NCBI RefSeq assembly: GCF_014196525.1
Contig: NZ_JACIDX010000001.1
Coordinates: 62,001-126,000, forward strand
From: Novosphingobium sediminicola
GTDB taxonomy: Bacteria > Pseudomonadota > Alphaproteobacteria > Sphingomonadales > Sphingomonadaceae
Direction of reading: 5' to 3'
Length of the DNA stretch: 64,000 nt
Shown: piece by piece, positions 1 through 8,826 of the stretch
How the letters are laid out: every line of letters starts with the position of its first letter
How positions within the stretch are numbered: the stretch's first letter is position 1
Notes under the pieces: model-generated
Database searches by the model: none
Seen by the model: only the letters and a program-made list of their open reading frames with translations
Told to the model about the DNA's origin: nothing
Position numbers and translations under genes: made by a program

Positions 1-281
1 CGCACCACGGTAATCGATTCGATGTTGGGCGAATAGAGCGGGAATACGCGCTCCACGCCTTCGCCGAACGACATCTTGCGCACGGTGAAGTTCGAGTTGA
101 TGCCGCGGTTCGAGCGAGCGATCACCACGCCTTCATAGGCCTGAACGCGGGTGCGTTCGCCTTCGATAACCTTCACGCCCACGCGCAGCGTGTCGCCAGC
201 GCGGAATTCCGGAATTTCCTTGCCCGTAGCCGAAAGCGCCTTGGCGATTTCTTCGGCTTCGATCTGCTGAATCAGGTTCAT
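1..281 (-). CDS. rplS: 50S ribosomal protein L19 (partial, 3' end outside window)
   Basis: Ribosomal protein L19 sits at the interface of the ribosomal subunits. The first 93 codons are visible. They begin [14 protein letters not shown] and contain the L19 core motifs [17 protein letters not shown] and [16 protein letters not shown]. The ATG overlaps the stop codon of trmD by four bases (ATGA), so the two genes are probably translationally coupled. The order rpsP-rimM-trmD-rplS is the classical proteobacterial operon. The C-terminus lies beyond the window edge. Confidence 0.97.
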   Translation of the reverse strand, partial: MNLIQQIEAEEIAKALSATGKEIPEFRAGDTLRVGVKVIEGERTRVQAYEGVVIARSNRGINSNFTVRKMSFGEGVERVFPLYSPNIESITVV

Positions 282-1027
282 TGACCCAAATCCTTCGTTT
301 TGCGCCGCGCGCCAGAGGCAGACTGACCCGAAGCACCACCGTAGCGCTCCCAAAGGTCGGGCCTGCGTGACCGAGTATCATCGCGCGCCTGTTGTTTCCG
401 CCAGGCGTCGATTTTTCCATGATCCCCCGATCGCAGCACTTCAGGGATCAATCGCCCTTCCCAATCATTGGGTCGGGTATAGTGCGGATATTCGAGCAAT
501 CCGTTTTCGAACGACTCATCATCCCCACTAGAGGCCGCGCCCATTACGCCGGGAAGCAGCCGAATGCAAGCATCAAGCATCATAATCGCCGCAGGTTCGC
601 CGCCCGAGAGGATAATATCGCCCATCGAGACCTCCTCGACATCGCGCCCGGCGAAAATCCGCTCGTCAAACCCCTCAAAACGGCCGCAAAGCACAATCAC
701 CCCCGGCCCCGCCGCCAGTTCGCGCACACGGCTTTGCGTCAGCGGCTTGCCGCGCGGGGTCATAGCGATCACCGGGCGGCCCATCGGGCCTGCGCCGCGC
801 GCATGGTCAATCGCGCGGGCCAGCACATCAACTTTCAGCACCATCCCTGCCCCGCCGCCTGCGGGCGTGTCATCCACGGTGCGATGCTTGTCCTGGGCAA
901 AGTCGCGGATCTGAACGGCGTCAATGTCCCACTTGCCCTCCTCGCGCGCGCGGCCGGCAAGGCTGACCCCCAGCGGACCGGGGAACATATCGGGATAAAG
1001 CGTCAGGACGGTGGCGGAAAAGCTCAT
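278..1027 (-). CDS. trmD: tRNA (guanine-N1-)-methyltransferase TrmD
   Basis: TrmD methylates G37 of tRNAs that have G at position 36, using S-adenosylmethionine, and so prevents frameshifting. The 249-residue protein has the normal length. It shows the SPOUT trefoil-knot signatures [13 protein letters not shown] (about residues 112-124) and [13 protein letters not shown] (134-146), followed by SGDDESF (167-173), which carries the presumed catalytic aspartate, and PHYTRP. It lies directly upstream of rplS with a four-base overlap. Two unrelated membrane-protein genes separate it from rimM, which is unusual for this operon. Confidence 0.97.
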   Translation of the reverse strand: MSFSATVLTLYPDMFPGPLGVSLAGRAREEGKWDIDAVQIRDFAQDKHRTVDDTPAGGGAGMVLKVDVLARAIDHARGAGPMGRPVIAMTPRGKPLTQSRVRELAAGPGVIVLCGRFEGFDERIFAGRDVEEVSMGDIILSGGEPAAIMMLDACIRLLPGVMGAASSGDDESFENGLLEYPHYTRPNDWEGRLIPEVLRSGDHGKIDAWRKQQARDDTRSRRPDLWERYGGASGQSASGARRKTKDLGQ

Positions 1028-1075
1028 GGCGCCCCCATGCCCCCTGCGCGATCCAACCGCAAGGGGCTTGCAGGC

Positions 1076-1825
1076 TCAACCCCGGCCAATCCGCAGCCGG
1101 TGCAGCGCCTCATAAGGGGTGCCCATCAAAACCTCGGTGCCGAACAGGGCGACGGCCATCTGCGCCTGCTCCATCTGATGCCCGCGGCCCAGATTACGCG
1201 CCTCGCGCCGCGCCCGCGTCAGCACCCGCGCACCGCCTCTTGTTCGCCGGTCGATGGTTGCGCAGCGCAGTATCCCGCCCACCAAAGCCGCCAGCAGCAG
1301 CCAGCCCAGATAAGGCACAGGCTGATGATGCAGCAAAGCGATCTCCCAGCGCACAACGCCAAAGATCAGCACCAGCACATATGGCAGGCAGGCCCAGCCC
1401 CGGATGCGCCACCAATCGGCCCGGTCCACCCACAGCCCCCGCGCGATCAGCCGCAGTTCAACCCAATGGATCGCGCCCCACAGGCTGGCCATCAGCATGG
1501 CCCAGTCGGTGCCCGGCGGCAGGCCCAGCACCGTCACCTCGGCGCGGCTGAGGCCCGCCGTGGGACGCAGGGGCTCGAAATGGCTTTCGTCGCGCAGGGC
1601 CAGATGGCCCGCCTGCATCAACGTGACCACCAGAGTTTCAGCATAGCGCGTGGCCCCGCCCGAAAGACAGGCAAGTTCAAAAGGGTGATGCAGAACCAGC
1701 GTCCGGCCATCGGGGCGCAGCCAATGCGGCAACACCCACGCCATGCCCGCCGCCGCCAGCAGCAAAGCGGCATAGACCGCGAGAAACTGTTCCCCGCTTA
1801 ATTGCAACGGGTCCAGCCCCGCCAT
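1076..1825 (-). CDS. TIGR04222-like membrane protein
   Basis: The 249-residue protein resembles the TIGR04222 family of bacterial membrane proteins, whose function is not established. It opens MAGLDPLQLSGEQFLAVYA, has a hydrophobic segment near residues 16-35, a soluble stretch with SRAEVTVLGLPPG, and two further membrane segments around residues 145-185. The chosen ATG at 1825 has a good ribosome-binding site (GAGGAGAGGATC just upstream). A longer frame to 1897 is open but lacks such a site. The gene sits in the ribosomal/trmD operon on the same strand, 48 bases upstream of trmD. The family assignment is from memory of the motif pattern. Confidence 0.75.
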   Translation of the reverse strand: MAGLDPLQLSGEQFLAVYAALLLAAAGMAWVLPHWLRPDGRTLVLHHPFELACLSGGATRYAETLVVTLMQAGHLALRDESHFEPLRPTAGLSRAEVTVLGLPPGTDWAMLMASLWGAIHWVELRLIARGLWVDRADWWRIRGWACLPYVLVLIFGVVRWEIALLHHQPVPYLGWLLLAALVGGILRCATIDRRTRGGARVLTRARREARNLGRGHQMEQAQMAVALFGTEVLMGTPYEALHRLRIGRG

Positions 1826-1961
1826 GATCCTCTCCTCATCTGCCATCCGGCGACGAAGACCCCGCGCGTCTTTAACCTTCAAGCGGGCGAGGTACAATCA
1901 CAGCTTTGCAAAAACGGACAAAAATCAGACGAAGTGTTAACCACGGCGGTACGCATGGTCC

Positions 1962-2312
1962 TTATTCAAAGGTTCCCGTCAGGCGGGTGATGCTGACCGG
2001 CAGCCCCTTGCGCCGCATCATCCACCAGGCCACCCCCGCGCCCGCCTGCCAAAGGCCCATCGCCGATCCAAGCGTCGGCCCCGAAAAAAGCCAGTCCGCC
2101 GCTTCGGCAGGATCAATCCAGCCCTGCAGCCATCCGTATGCGCCGATAGCGATCAGAACGAAAAGGACGATGAAAAGCGCAGGCAGCGCCGCAAGATTGG
2201 CAATCAGCGTCCGCGACCAGCGCAAACGATGGCGCGCAATGTGAAGGGCCCATAATCCCTGCACCCAATAGACCAAAAAGAGGATAGCAAGGATGAACGC
2301 GCCGGTGAGCAT
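1962..2312 (-). CDS. small integral membrane protein, function unknown
   Basis: A 116-residue protein with a very hydrophobic N-terminus (MLTGAFILAILFLVYWV), a second long membrane segment around residues 38-63 and a weaker third one near 85-98. The C-terminus is basic. I do not recognise a family. It begins three bases after the rimM stop codon, so it is very probably co-transcribed and coupled with rimM. Together with the next gene it forms a two-gene insertion of membrane proteins into the rpsP-rimM-trmD-rplS operon. Confidence 0.7.
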   Translation of the reverse strand: MLTGAFILAILFLVYWVQGLWALHIARHRLRWSRTLIANLAALPALFIVLFVLIAIGAYGWLQGWIDPAEAADWLFSGPTLGSAMGLWQAGAGVAWWMMRRKGLPVSITRLTGTFE

Positions 2313-2315
2313 AAA

Positions 2316-2816
2316 CTAGCCCTGCGCGTAGGCATCCTCGATCAGCACCCGCGTCTCGTCCCATTCGGGCACGGCCTCGGCGCGCATGGGCACCATGAAG
2401 CGGTGGCTCTTGCCATCTTCGCCCGCGGGCGCTTCGATTTCCAGAATGTCGCCCGCGCCGAAATTATCGACCGCGACAACTGTACCCAGCATCGCACCCG
2501 TGGTGGACTGGGCCGCCAGACCGAGCAGGTCGGCGTGATAATACTCACCCGGCGCCAGAGGCGGCATGGCCGAGCGGGGAACCGTCAGTGCCGTCCCGCG
2601 CAATTTTTCCGCCGCCGTTCGATCAGAGACTTCGGCAAAGCGGGCAAAAGCGCCCCCCTTGCCGTCATCCTTGATCGATTTCAGCGTCAGCGCGCCATTG
2701 TTGAAGGTGCGGTAGCTTTTGAGCGCCGCCACACCTTCACCAAACAGCTTGAGACGAACCTCGCCCGTGATGCCATGCGCCGCCGCAACAGCGGCCATTG
2801 TCACGGGCCGGCTCAT
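2316..2816 (-). CDS. rimM: 16S rRNA processing protein RimM
   Basis: RimM helps mature the 3' domain (head) of the 30S subunit and binds ribosomal protein S19. The 166-residue protein has the N-terminal RimM barrel (AAVAAAHGITGEVRLK near residues 8-23) and the C-terminal PRC-barrel part, with GEYYHADLLGL (about 90-100) and the closing MVPMRAEAVPEWDE motif. Its ATG overlaps the rpsP stop codon by one base (TAATG), which indicates coupling. Length and operon position are typical. Confidence 0.95.
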   Translation of the reverse strand: MSRPVTMAAVAAAHGITGEVRLKLFGEGVAALKSYRTFNNGALTLKSIKDDGKGGAFARFAEVSDRTAAEKLRGTALTVPRSAMPPLAPGEYYHADLLGLAAQSTTGAMLGTVVAVDNFGAGDILEIEAPAGEDGKSHRFMVPMRAEAVPEWDETRVLIEDAYAQG

Positions 2817-3181
2817 TATTCAGCAGCAGCCGCTTCAGCAGCTTCAGCGGCCTTCTTGGCCTTGTCTTCAGCGCGTTCCTTGGCCTTCTTGCCGGGGACG
2901 CCAGCGTTGGGGTTGTAGGTCGCCTTGCGTTCCTTGACGCCGGCCTTGTCCAGCAGACGGGCAACGCGGTCGGTCGGCTGCGCGCCAACGCCCAGCCAGT
3001 ACTTCACGCGGTCTTCGACCAGACGCACGCGGTTTTCATCGTCCTTGGACAGCAGCGGGTTGTAGGTGCCAACCTGCTCCAGGAACTTGCCGTCGCGCGG
3101 GGCGGTCGAGTTGGCGATAACGATCTTGTAGTAAGGGCGCTTCTTAGAACCGCCACGCGACAGACGCAGAGAAACCGACAT
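2816..3181 (-). CDS. rpsP: 30S ribosomal protein S16
   Basis: S16 is a primary binding protein of the 30S subunit. The N-terminal core ([20 protein letters not shown]) and [17 protein letters not shown] are diagnostic. The protein is 121 residues long, longer than the roughly 80 residues of E. coli. The extra length is a Lys/Glu/Ala-rich tail (from about residue 95 to the end), a common feature of alphaproteobacterial S16. It is the first ribosomal gene of the rpsP-rimM-trmD-rplS unit and lies 26 bases downstream of ffh. Confidence 0.97.
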   Translation of the reverse strand: MSVSLRLSRGGSKKRPYYKIVIANSTAPRDGKFLEQVGTYNPLLSKDDENRVRLVEDRVKYWLGVGAQPTDRVARLLDKAGVKERKATYNPNAGVPGKKAKERAEDKAKKAAEAAEAAAAE

Positions 3182-3207
3182 TTTCGTACCTTTCCAATAA
3201 ATTCGTA

Positions 3208-4698
3208 TTATTTCTTGAGAAACTTTGAGAGATCTGGGCCACCGGCACCAAGACCGGGAAGCCCACCGGCGCCGGGGCCGCCCCCAAGACCGCCAAGGCC
3301 ACCCATGCCGCCGGGGAGACCGCCGCCGCCCATCCCGCCGAGAGCGCCGCCAAGGCCACCCTTGCCGAAGAGCGCGGCAAGGCCCTTGAGCCCACCCATC
3401 TTCTTGATCTGCTTCATCGCCTTTTCCATCTCCTGATGCATTTTCAGGAGCTTGTTGACTTCCTGCACCTGCGTGCCGGAGCCATTGGCGATGCGGATCT
3501 TGCGCTTGGCGTTCAGCAATTCGGGGCGCGCGCGCTCCTTGGGCGTCATCGAACCGATGATCGCATCCATACGCAGCAGCGTGCGGTCATTCATCCCGCT
3601 GTTGGCCATCGCGGCCTGCGCCTTCTTCATGCCGGGCAGCATGCCCGCCAGCGTGCCAAGCCCACCCATCTTCTGCATCTGGCGCAACTGGCTGCGCAGG
3701 TCGTTCATGTCGAACTGACCCTTGGCCATGCGCTCGGCCAGCTTTTCGGCGTCCTCGGCATCAACCGCCTGCGCGGCCTTTTCCACCAGGCTGACGATAT
3801 CGCCCATGCCCAGAATACGGCCCGCCACGCGGCCGGGATTGAACACTTCGATCTGGTCGAGCTTTTCGCCCATACCGGCAAACTTGATCGGCTTGCCCGT
3901 GACCGCACGCATCGAGAGCGCCGCACCGCCGCGCGCATCGCCATCCATACGGGTGAGGATCACACCCGTCAGATCGACTTCACCCGCAAAGCTCTGGGCA
4001 ACGTTCACCGCGTCCTGACCGGTCAGCGAATCGACGACCAGCAGCGTTTCCTTGGGGGTCGAGATGGCGGCAACAGCCTTCATCTCTTCCATCAAGGCCG
4101 CATCGACATGCAGACGGCCCGCCGTGTCGAGCAACAGCACGTCCACAGCCTGAAGCTTGGCCGAATTGATCGCGCGTTCGGCAATCGCAGTCGGCATCTG
4201 CCCCGAAACGATCGGCAGCGTCGAAACGCCCACCTGCTCGCCCAGAACAGCCAACTGCTCCTGCGCGGCGGGGCGGTTGACGTCGAGCGACGCCATCAAC
4301 ACCTTTTTGCCGTGCTTTTCCTTCAGCAGCTTGCCGAGCTTTGCCGTGCTGGTGGTCTTGCCCGACCCTTGCAGGCCGACCATCATGATGACCACCGGCG
4401 GCGCGGCATTCAGATCGAGACCGGGGACATCCTGCCCGCCCAGCATCTCGACCAGCGCGTCATTGACGATCTTGACGACCTGTTGACCGGGCGTGACCGA
4501 CTTGAGCACATTTTGCCCAACGGCCTTCTCGGTCACTTCGTCGATAAAGCGACGCACCACCGGCAGGGCCACGTCGGCTTCGAGCAAGGCAATGCGCACT
4601 TCGCGCATCGCATCGCGCACATCCTGTTCTTTGAGCGCACCGCGCCCCTTCAGCCGATCAAAGACCGAGCCAAGGCGATCAGACAGAGCGTCGAACAT
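3208..4698 (-). CDS. ffh: signal recognition particle protein Ffh
   Basis: Ffh is the SRP GTPase that binds 4.5S RNA and signal peptides and delivers nascent membrane proteins to FtsY. With the start at the ATG at 4698 ([18 protein letters not shown]) the protein has 496 residues. The NG domain shows GLQGSGKTT (about 107-115), DTAGRLH (191-197) and [10 protein letters not shown] (249-258). The M domain follows, with the methionine-rich [19 protein letters not shown]. The last 50 or so residues are a Gly-rich, Pro-containing tail of low complexity. The frame is open for eight more codons upstream but without a better ribosome-binding site. Confidence 0.97.
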   Translation of the reverse strand: MFDALSDRLGSVFDRLKGRGALKEQDVRDAMREVRIALLEADVALPVVRRFIDEVTEKAVGQNVLKSVTPGQQVVKIVNDALVEMLGGQDVPGLDLNAAPPVVIMMVGLQGSGKTTSTAKLGKLLKEKHGKKVLMASLDVNRPAAQEQLAVLGEQVGVSTLPIVSGQMPTAIAERAINSAKLQAVDVLLLDTAGRLHVDAALMEEMKAVAAISTPKETLLVVDSLTGQDAVNVAQSFAGEVDLTGVILTRMDGDARGGAALSMRAVTGKPIKFAGMGEKLDQIEVFNPGRVAGRILGMGDIVSLVEKAAQAVDAEDAEKLAERMAKGQFDMNDLRSQLRQMQKMGGLGTLAGMLPGMKKAQAAMANSGMNDRTLLRMDAIIGSMTPKERARPELLNAKRKIRIANGSGTQVQEVNKLLKMHQEMEKAMKQIKKMGGLKGLAALFGKGGLGGALGGMGGGGLPGGMGGLGGLGGGPGAGGLPGLGAGGPDLSKFLKK

Positions 4699-4847
4699 CA
4701 GCCAACCCCAACAGCGGCGCAAAATTACGCCAAAAACGCCGATGGGCCAAACCTGGCCGATCAGCGCATATTCCCATCAAGCGAAAAACGCCGGCGGACG
4801 TAAATTCGTCGGCCAGCGTAACGCTCAATGAAGCGATACCTTCCCTT

Positions 4848-4923
4848 TGGTGGAGCCTAGCGGGATCGAACCGCTGACCTCCTGCATGCCATGCAGGCGC
4901 TCTCCCAGCTGAGCTAAGGCCCC
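4848..4923 (-). tRNA. tRNA-Ala (anticodon GGC), copy 1
   Basis: Reading the minus strand, GGGGCCT pairs with AGGCTCC as acceptor stem. The anticodon stem CCTGC/GCAGG encloses the loop ATGGCAT with anticodon GGC (alanine). The T arm is AGCGG-TTCGATC-CCGCT, and CCA is encoded in the DNA. The total is 76 bases. It is identical to the second copy 23 bases away. Confidence 0.97.
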
Positions 4924-4946
4924 TAACCAATGGGTATATGTTTGAA

Positions 4947-5022
4947 TGGTGGAGCCTAGCGGGATCGAACCGCTGACCTCCTGCATGCCATGCAGGCGCT
5001 CTCCCAGCTGAGCTAAGGCCCC
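4947..5022 (-). tRNA. tRNA-Ala (anticodon GGC), copy 2
   Basis: This is an identical 76-base copy of the neighbouring tRNA-Ala(GGC), with the same cloverleaf pairing and an encoded CCA end. The two genes are separated by 23 bases and are on the same strand, so they are likely transcribed as one precursor. This copy is the promoter-proximal one. Confidence 0.97.
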
Positions 5023-5101
5023 ATTCATTCAATAAGCTAGGCATCCCTGGGTGGTTTGCTTCGCTTCCGCCTCGTCGGCGGGCCGCCCCACTAGGACGAC
5101 C

Positions 5102-5170
5102 CCGGAACCTTGGCAAGAACTTTTTTCGAGAAATTTCATTTTTCTGAAAAAAGCCCCGCCAAGGTTCCGG
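5102..5170. repeat. 69-bp nested inverted repeat
   Basis: The arms CCGGAACCTTGGC (5102-5114) and GCCAAGGTTCCGG (5158-5170) are perfect 13-base inverted repeats. Inside them CTTTTTTC (5120-5127) and GAAAAAAG (5146-5153) form a second perfect 8-base stem. The centre is AT-rich. The element lies between the FYDLN gene and the tRNA-Ala genes, all on the minus strand. It could end the FYDLN transcript or be a small mobile-element remnant. The sequence does not decide. Confidence 0.7.
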
Positions 5171-5178
5171 ACAAGAGC

Positions 5179-5496
5179 TTACACTTCGTCAGGCTCTTCA
5201 TCATGGCCCGACACGCCCAGGTCGTCATCGCCGCCCAAGTCGACATCATTGTCCGGCGAATCGCCGTCATCATCGATGTCCAGATCCTCATCGGCCAAAT
5301 CGCCGTCGGCCACCTCATCGGCGTCCTTCTTCTGGATCTCCTCAAAGGGAATCGGCTGCTTGCTCTTGAGAACCGGTTCAGGAACCCAGGCATAGCCGCA
5401 TTCGATGCAAGTGACGGGATCGTCCTTGCCCAGATCGTAAAAGCGGGTGCCGCACTTCGGGCAGCCGTGCTTGGCGCCCCATTCTGGCTTGACCAT
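5179..5496 (-). CDS. TIGR02300-type FYDLN-acid zinc-ribbon protein
   Basis: A 105-residue protein with two cysteine pairs (CPKCG near residue 12 and CIECG near 30) that probably bind zinc. The motif GTRFYDL lies between them and gives the family its name (FYDLN acid-rich, TIGR02300). From about residue 58 the protein is almost entirely Asp/Glu/Gly. The chosen ATG at 5496 is preceded by GAGGAA four bases upstream. An upstream ATG at 5508 overlaps that ribosome-binding site and is less likely. The family is typical of Alphaproteobacteria and its role is unknown. Confidence 0.85.
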   Translation of the reverse strand: MVKPEWGAKHGCPKCGTRFYDLGKDDPVTCIECGYAWVPEPVLKSKQPIPFEEIQKKDADEVADGDLADEDLDIDDDGDSPDNDVDLGGDDDLGVSGHDEEPDEV

Positions 5497-5692
5497 GCTA
5501 TTCCTCATGTCTGCCCCAGCCAAAGCGGCGGGCGGTATCCATTGCTATGCGTAACTGGCGCGAAGGGCCATTTGACCGACCCTGCCATGCTCTGGCGCCT
5601 TGCCATAGAGCCCCCGCGCTGTCAAAAGCCGCGCGCTTCTGACGGGTGCCTGCCCGTGACGCAAGCGTTTTTCGCATCCCCAGTCTTCATAG

Positions 5693-7328
<1,636 letters not shown>

Positions 7329-7332
<4 letters not shown>

Positions 7333-7967
7333 TTATCGCCGTCGATGGCCCGACCGCTTCGGGCAAGGGCACGATCGCCAAGGCGCTGGCCGCGCATTAC
7401 GGTCTGCCGCATCTGGACACCGGACTGCTCTATCGCGCAGTGGGGCGACAGGTGGCGCTGAACGGCGGCGATCCCGATGATGCGGACGATGCGCTGGCGG
7501 CCTGCGGATTTGCCGACAGTTTGCTGGACGATCCCGAATTGCGGTCCGAAGCCTCGGGCGGGCTGGCCAGTCGCGTGTCGGTGCATCCCGCCGTTCGCCA
7601 GGCGCTGTATGAACGCCAGCACGCCTTTGCCACGCAAAGCGGCGGAGCGGTGCTGGACGGGCGCGACATTGGCACGGTGATCGCCCCTGAGGCGACCGCC
7701 AAGCTGTTCGTCATCGCCAGCGTGGCCGCGCGGGCCGAGCGCCGTCATGCCGAAATGCTGGTGCAGGGCCGCGATGTCGCCCTTGCCGAGATCGAAGCAG
7801 ACCTTGCGCTGCGCGACGAACGCGACCGCAACCGCAGCGCTGCGCCTTTGCGCGCAGCCGAGGATGCGATCACGCTCGACACATCCGATCTGGGGCGCGA
7901 GGCGGCGATTGCCGCCGCCATCGCGCTGGTCGAACAGATGCGCTGCCTTAGCGGCGAAGCGTCTTAA
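7329..7967 (+). CDS. cmk: (d)CMP kinase
   Basis: Cytidylate kinase phosphorylates CMP and dCMP with ATP. The 212-residue protein opens MIIAVDGPTASGKGTIAKAL, containing the P-loop GPTASGKG (residues 7-14). It continues with the CMP-binding signatures HLDTGLLYRAVG (about 34-45), LDGRDIGTV and RDERDRNRSAAPL (the lid region). The start is the ATG that overlaps the preceding gene; the longer upstream frame only shadows aroA. The aroA-cmk pairing is common in bacteria. Confidence 0.96.
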
Positions 7968-7979
7968 TGGCAGAACGTC

Positions 7980-8423
7980 TTAGTGCCGGAACTGGGCCTG
8001 CGTGACCTGAGCCTCCTTGGCGACGGTCTTTTTCTTGGCCGCGGTCTTCGCATGATGGCGTTTCTTGTTCTTCGCTTCCAGCTTGTGGAGACGCGCCTTC
8101 AGCACGGCCACCTGTTCGCGGGCGGCGCGGGCATCGGCGGCGGCGGCGGCGGCCAGTGAATTGGCCGAATTGGCCGAATTGCCCGCGTTTTGCGCGGCCA
8201 TATTGGCCGCATCGGCCGCCCCCTGGGCCCGGCCCGATGCGGCAAGGGCATTATCCGCCGTCCCCTGCGCGCGCGATGCCGCGCCATTGCCTTCCTGAGC
8301 GCTGGCATAGGCTTCGTCCGCGCGCGCCTGCGCCCGCTTGACCGAACCGGTCGTGGCGCAACCCGAAAGCGCGAGAGACGCCGCCACCAGACCCGTCCCC
8401 ATCAGGCCCAAAGAAATACGCAT
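7980..8423 (-). CDS. alanine-rich coiled lipoprotein (Lpp-like)
   Basis: A 147-residue protein with a lipoprotein signal peptide ending LALSGC, the lipidated cysteine being residue 22. The start at 8423 follows a strong ribosome-binding site (AAGGAGGAGA). After the cysteine comes a long Ala/Asn/Ser/Gln-rich heptad-like region (about residues 30-105) resembling an alanine zipper. The tail is Lys/His-rich (about 115-140), with a sequence reminiscent of histone-like tails. It is probably anchored to the outer membrane with the coiled region in the periplasm. Contact with peptidoglycan is an inference. It converges on cmk with a 12-base gap. Confidence 0.8.
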   Translation of the reverse strand: MRISLGLMGTGLVAASLALSGCATTGSVKRAQARADEAYASAQEGNGAASRAQGTADNALAASGRAQGAADAANMAAQNAGNSANSANSLAAAAAADARAAREQVAVLKARLHKLEAKNKKRHHAKTAAKKKTVAKEAQVTQAQFRH

Positions 8424-8546
8424 GGCTTCTCCTCCTTCACAATGTTTCCATCCAGTGGAATTCTGAACAAGCCGGGGCCGTCCTGTGCCGAAAATGAACG
8501 AAATGACAAACCCGGATGGTCCGCCCCCGGCGCAGGACGAACCGTG

Positions 8547-8577
8547 TTGACCCGCCACCCGGCGCCCACCGTATAGA
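8547..8577 (+). promoter_or_regulatory. rpsA: candidate rpsA promoter
   Basis: TTGACC (8547-8552) lies 18-19 bases from GTATAG/TATAGA (8571-8577), resembling sigma-70 -35 and -10 boxes. It lies about 250 bases upstream of rpsA. The spacing is slightly long, and a second TATAAG-like box occurs at 8584, so the exact start is unsure. The rest of the 403-base gap (8424-8826) holds the lipoprotein gene's upstream region and the rpsA leader. Confidence 0.35.
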
Positions 8578-8716
8578 TACAGTATAAGGCGGTATTTCCC
8601 TTGCCTTTCGCCCCCGTTTGGCCTAGTCGCCGCCGGTCTGCCCGTGGCCTTGGCTGTGGGTGGGTGCTGTGGATGGCATCCGGCCTCCATGGCGGTTCGG
8701 CCCTTTTTGGCCCGGC

Positions 8717-8798
8717 CATCGCATGGTGCGATGCCGGAGGAAAGACCGGCGGACGGAGGCCCTGTTAATCAGGGAACGCCTCCCAACCGCCTGGCCGG
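8717..8798 (+). promoter_or_regulatory. rpsA: structured rpsA 5' leader
   Basis: Two foldable units precede rpsA. The first is CATCGCA-TGG-TGCGATG (8717-8733), a perfect 7-base-pair hairpin. The second (8746-8798) nests CCGG/CCGG, CGG/CCG, GAGGC/GCCTC and CCTG/CAGG around the loop TTAAT. The start codon is a further 28 bases downstream. S1 represses its own translation through leader structure in E. coli, so a similar role is plausible here. The pairing is seen in the sequence; the function is inferred. Confidence 0.45.
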
Positions 8799-8826
8799 AA
8801 GAACGTTAGACTTGAAGGACTCTTTT

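Noticed and set aside
392..1801. 469-codon open frame on the plus strand
   Set aside because: Antisense to trmD and the TIGR04222-like gene; composition is that of a shadow frame.
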